Positions 20,279 through 22,228 of a stretch of DNA of 22,228 nt are shown here, piece by piece. A program made the translations under genes and the position numbers. Numbering within the stretch: the stretch's first letter is position 1; every line of letters begins with the position of its first letter. Source of the DNA: Phoronis ovalis (lineage: Eukaryota; Phoronida; Phoronidae). The DNA is taken from the NCBI GenBank assembly GCA_028565635.1, contig JAOXYB010090051.1, positions 1 to 22,228 on the forward strand, in the 5' to 3' direction. A model generated the notes under the pieces. That model worked only from the letters and a program-made list of their open reading frames with translations. It was not told where the DNA came from and did not search any database.

Positions 20279-20374
20279 CTGTTTAATCAAGTCTAGATCT
20301 TCAGCCACATTTAAGTTATCCATACTTGCTTCCATATTCTGCGATGGACCATCCGATACCTGAACGGCTAGATC
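20279..20374 (-). CDS. Candidate 32-codon phase-0 exon, minus strand
   Basis: On the minus strand, cgaatccatctcag is an acceptor ending at 20375 and aaacag/gtgcaagt is a donor at 20277-20278. The exactly 96 nt between are open in phase 0, reading DLAVQVSDGPSQNM then EASMDNLNVAEDLDLIKQ. Amino-acid composition (acidic, S/N/Q-rich, no aromatic residues) differs from what random AT-rich DNA yields. G occupies about 14 of 32 first codon positions. This is the strongest codon-bias signal I found. The frame is also open for six codons upstream of the acceptor, repeating an N-P-S-Q-like word, and an internal ATG at 20334 could start translation. No family is recognised; the acidic character suggests a disordered or linker region. 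Confidence 0.38.
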
Positions 20375-22228
20375 CTGAGATGGATTCGATGTAAATTAAG
20401 CATTCTATAGGAACAGTGTGTCAGTAACCAGGGAAAACTTATTTTAATGATTTTTGAATTCAATTTTCCTTAATGATGAACAAATTAGATATAATGGTTC
20501 TCCTTATTTCATTAAGATCTCCATCAGCGGACAATTTCTTCACCCATTTTAACTTACCATTCGATTTCCGTTTCAAGAGATCAAATCCTAATGATATCAT
20601 TTTAAAAGACGTAGTGGTTATGAAACTACGTGTGATGGTAAATAGATTCCAGGAAAGCAAGTAAAACTTAAAATTAGAAAATCGGTTTTTGCCTAGAAAT
20701 ATGTGTTATGTCCAGATACGCAAAAGTGTACGTTTTCGAGAAACAATAATGATACCTCCTGTTACGAGGTACTTGAATATTATTACTTAAAGTGAACAAG
20801 ATGCCACTAACATGGCATAAGCCATTCACTTAGATGCATCTTAATAGATTAATTTCCAACAAGAATTATCAAAATTGCTCAATCCATTTTGAAAATATAG
20901 GCATTTCTGTTGGTAGCTCTGGAAGCTGCTATCATAACCTTTATTACCCATAATGCAAATCAGGTGAGCAAGATTTGCATGTAATCATACTGAGGTACAC
21001 CCATAACAATACCAAAATACAGTTATTTGCTTTAAATATCCCTTATACTATACCTTCAATAGCAAATCATTGCCTGATATACATAATATAAATGATTTTA
21101 CAGTTTTTACCATGCAAATAAATAAACCCAAGCTAATAAAAGTTTATAATGGCAACTTCCAGATCCACCAACATAAATGCCTGTAACTTCAAAAGGGATC
21201 TAATAATTTTGGTAATTCTTGTGGGAAATTATTCTTTGTAAATGTACCTAATGTGGTTTATGTTATGTTAATGGCACCTTATTCACTTTAAAAAGCTTGA
21301 ATCATGATAGAAAGAAAAGTAAACGGGTTAAAAAGTTATTCAAATACACATTTTAAAAAACTAATGTATTCAAGTATTGATATTTCAGGAAGAACGATTA
21401 TTTTAGATCATTGAGACATTTAAATATCAATTCACTTGAATTAGCTGTATGCCAAATATTCTTCCAAACTTCAAATATTTATATAATTATGCAGTACGAA
21501 ATAAGCTGATACAAAAGTGTCAATATCTATGAAATAGATGAAATAATAATTACTTCAAACTGTCATGTCCCGCATAACATGTACGCAATTTCTTTGAAAG
21601 ATAATGCTACATTAATTTTGAATAGTTACTATTACCTCTATTTCTATCCCATGCGCTGGTGGTACTGCACTGCCGTGTGTTATACAGGCATGATACACAT
21701 ATACATGCAGTTGTACATTTTATAACATATGCAATCACTCCTACCCTGTATTTATACATTTGTTTAATAACATGTTTTATTGATGGTAGGTAAGAAAAAT
21801 ACTTTCTCCCAGGCTGAAAGTAATTAAATACTCCAATGCTTCTTAACGGGCGTGTTATTAAATTGATTTATACGACTTCTTAAATGTTCATCAGCTGAGA
21901 ACAGGATTTCTCAGGTTTCGTCTCGTGGTTTAGATTTAGTCACAGTATGACGTAAACATCACATATACTATCAAATATAATGAGCAGGTAATTACGTAAG
22001 ACTGTTTGAGCACACATAGTTATGCAATTTACTAACACCTTCTTTTGGAATAAAAAATATAAATAACAAATAATTCCTAGTGTTGTAACCGCTTTCTACT
22101 TATAAATAAACTTTCTATATAAAACTTTTATATATTCTAGTTTATAAATACCGAAAGGTTGATGGGTTTTTATTTATTTACGCCAAAAATATTGAACAGG
22201 TTCAATAGCAGGATTGGCTATATATATA
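20375..22228. other. AT-rich stretch to the right edge, no supported gene
   Basis: At 20460-20664 both strands are open for about 63-66 codons. On the minus strand a tttctag acceptor near 20692 and a gtaagt donor near 20555 could bound an exon, but composition is weak. The dyad attgaac/gttcaat lies at 22191-22206, followed by a short TA run at the edge. Confidence 0.4.

Noticed and set aside
1-22228. CRISPR array, prokaryotic operon, integrated virus or large autonomous transposon
   Set aside because: The only regular array is a spacer-less 37-bp tandem repeat. No polymerase, integrase, transposase or capsid-like frame is visible.

Overview
This window looks like intronic or intergenic DNA from an animal nuclear genome. 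It is strongly AT-rich (roughly two thirds A+T by eye). It has no long open frame, no bacterial-style operon and no rRNA or tRNA gene that I can recognise. It does contain a short-period satellite, a diverged long-period tandem repeat, an AT microsatellite and two foldback (MITE-like) elements. An invertebrate genome, possibly a marine one such as a mollusc, fits this, but no sequence here fixes the taxon. The longest ATG-started frames (95, 87 and 75 codons) are about what chance gives in 22 kb of this composition, so I do not call them genes.

Layout. 1-151: perfect 37-bp tandem array entering from beyond the left edge. 152-3537: AT-rich DNA with a few GC-richer islets that look like short minus-strand exons. 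3538-3788: foldback element 1. 3789-7700: AT-rich, with two RFX X-box-like sites and weak exon candidates. 7706-8930: a speculative plus-strand four-exon model ending at an AATAAATAAA signal. 9976-10376: a divergent pair of CTCF-like motifs. 10994-11289: foldback element 2 followed by a 26-bp direct duplication. 11814-11843: AT microsatellite. 14952-15022: a well-formed minus-strand exon carrying a start codon in good context, a signal-peptide-like segment and a GTAAGT donor. 16949-17178: a 32/33-bp tandem duplication and a possible minus-strand terminal exon. 18479-18695: a coding-like plus-strand open frame. 19233-19690: three copies of a tandem repeat of about 152 bp. 20279-20374: a coding-like 96-nt phase-0 minus-strand exon candidate.

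The most interesting hypothesis is a minus-strand gene spanning most of the window. Its start exon at 14952-15022 (phase 1 out) would join 2915-3000, 1515-1634 and 1074-1112, with every reading phase matching and a total of 97 codons including the stop. It would encode a small secreted or membrane-anchored protein of about 96 residues that I cannot assign to a family. This is inference from splice signals and open frames only. Other mutually incompatible exon chains can be drawn in the same DNA, so all exon calls carry low confidence. I did not find a recognisable novel defence, mobile or enzymatic system.
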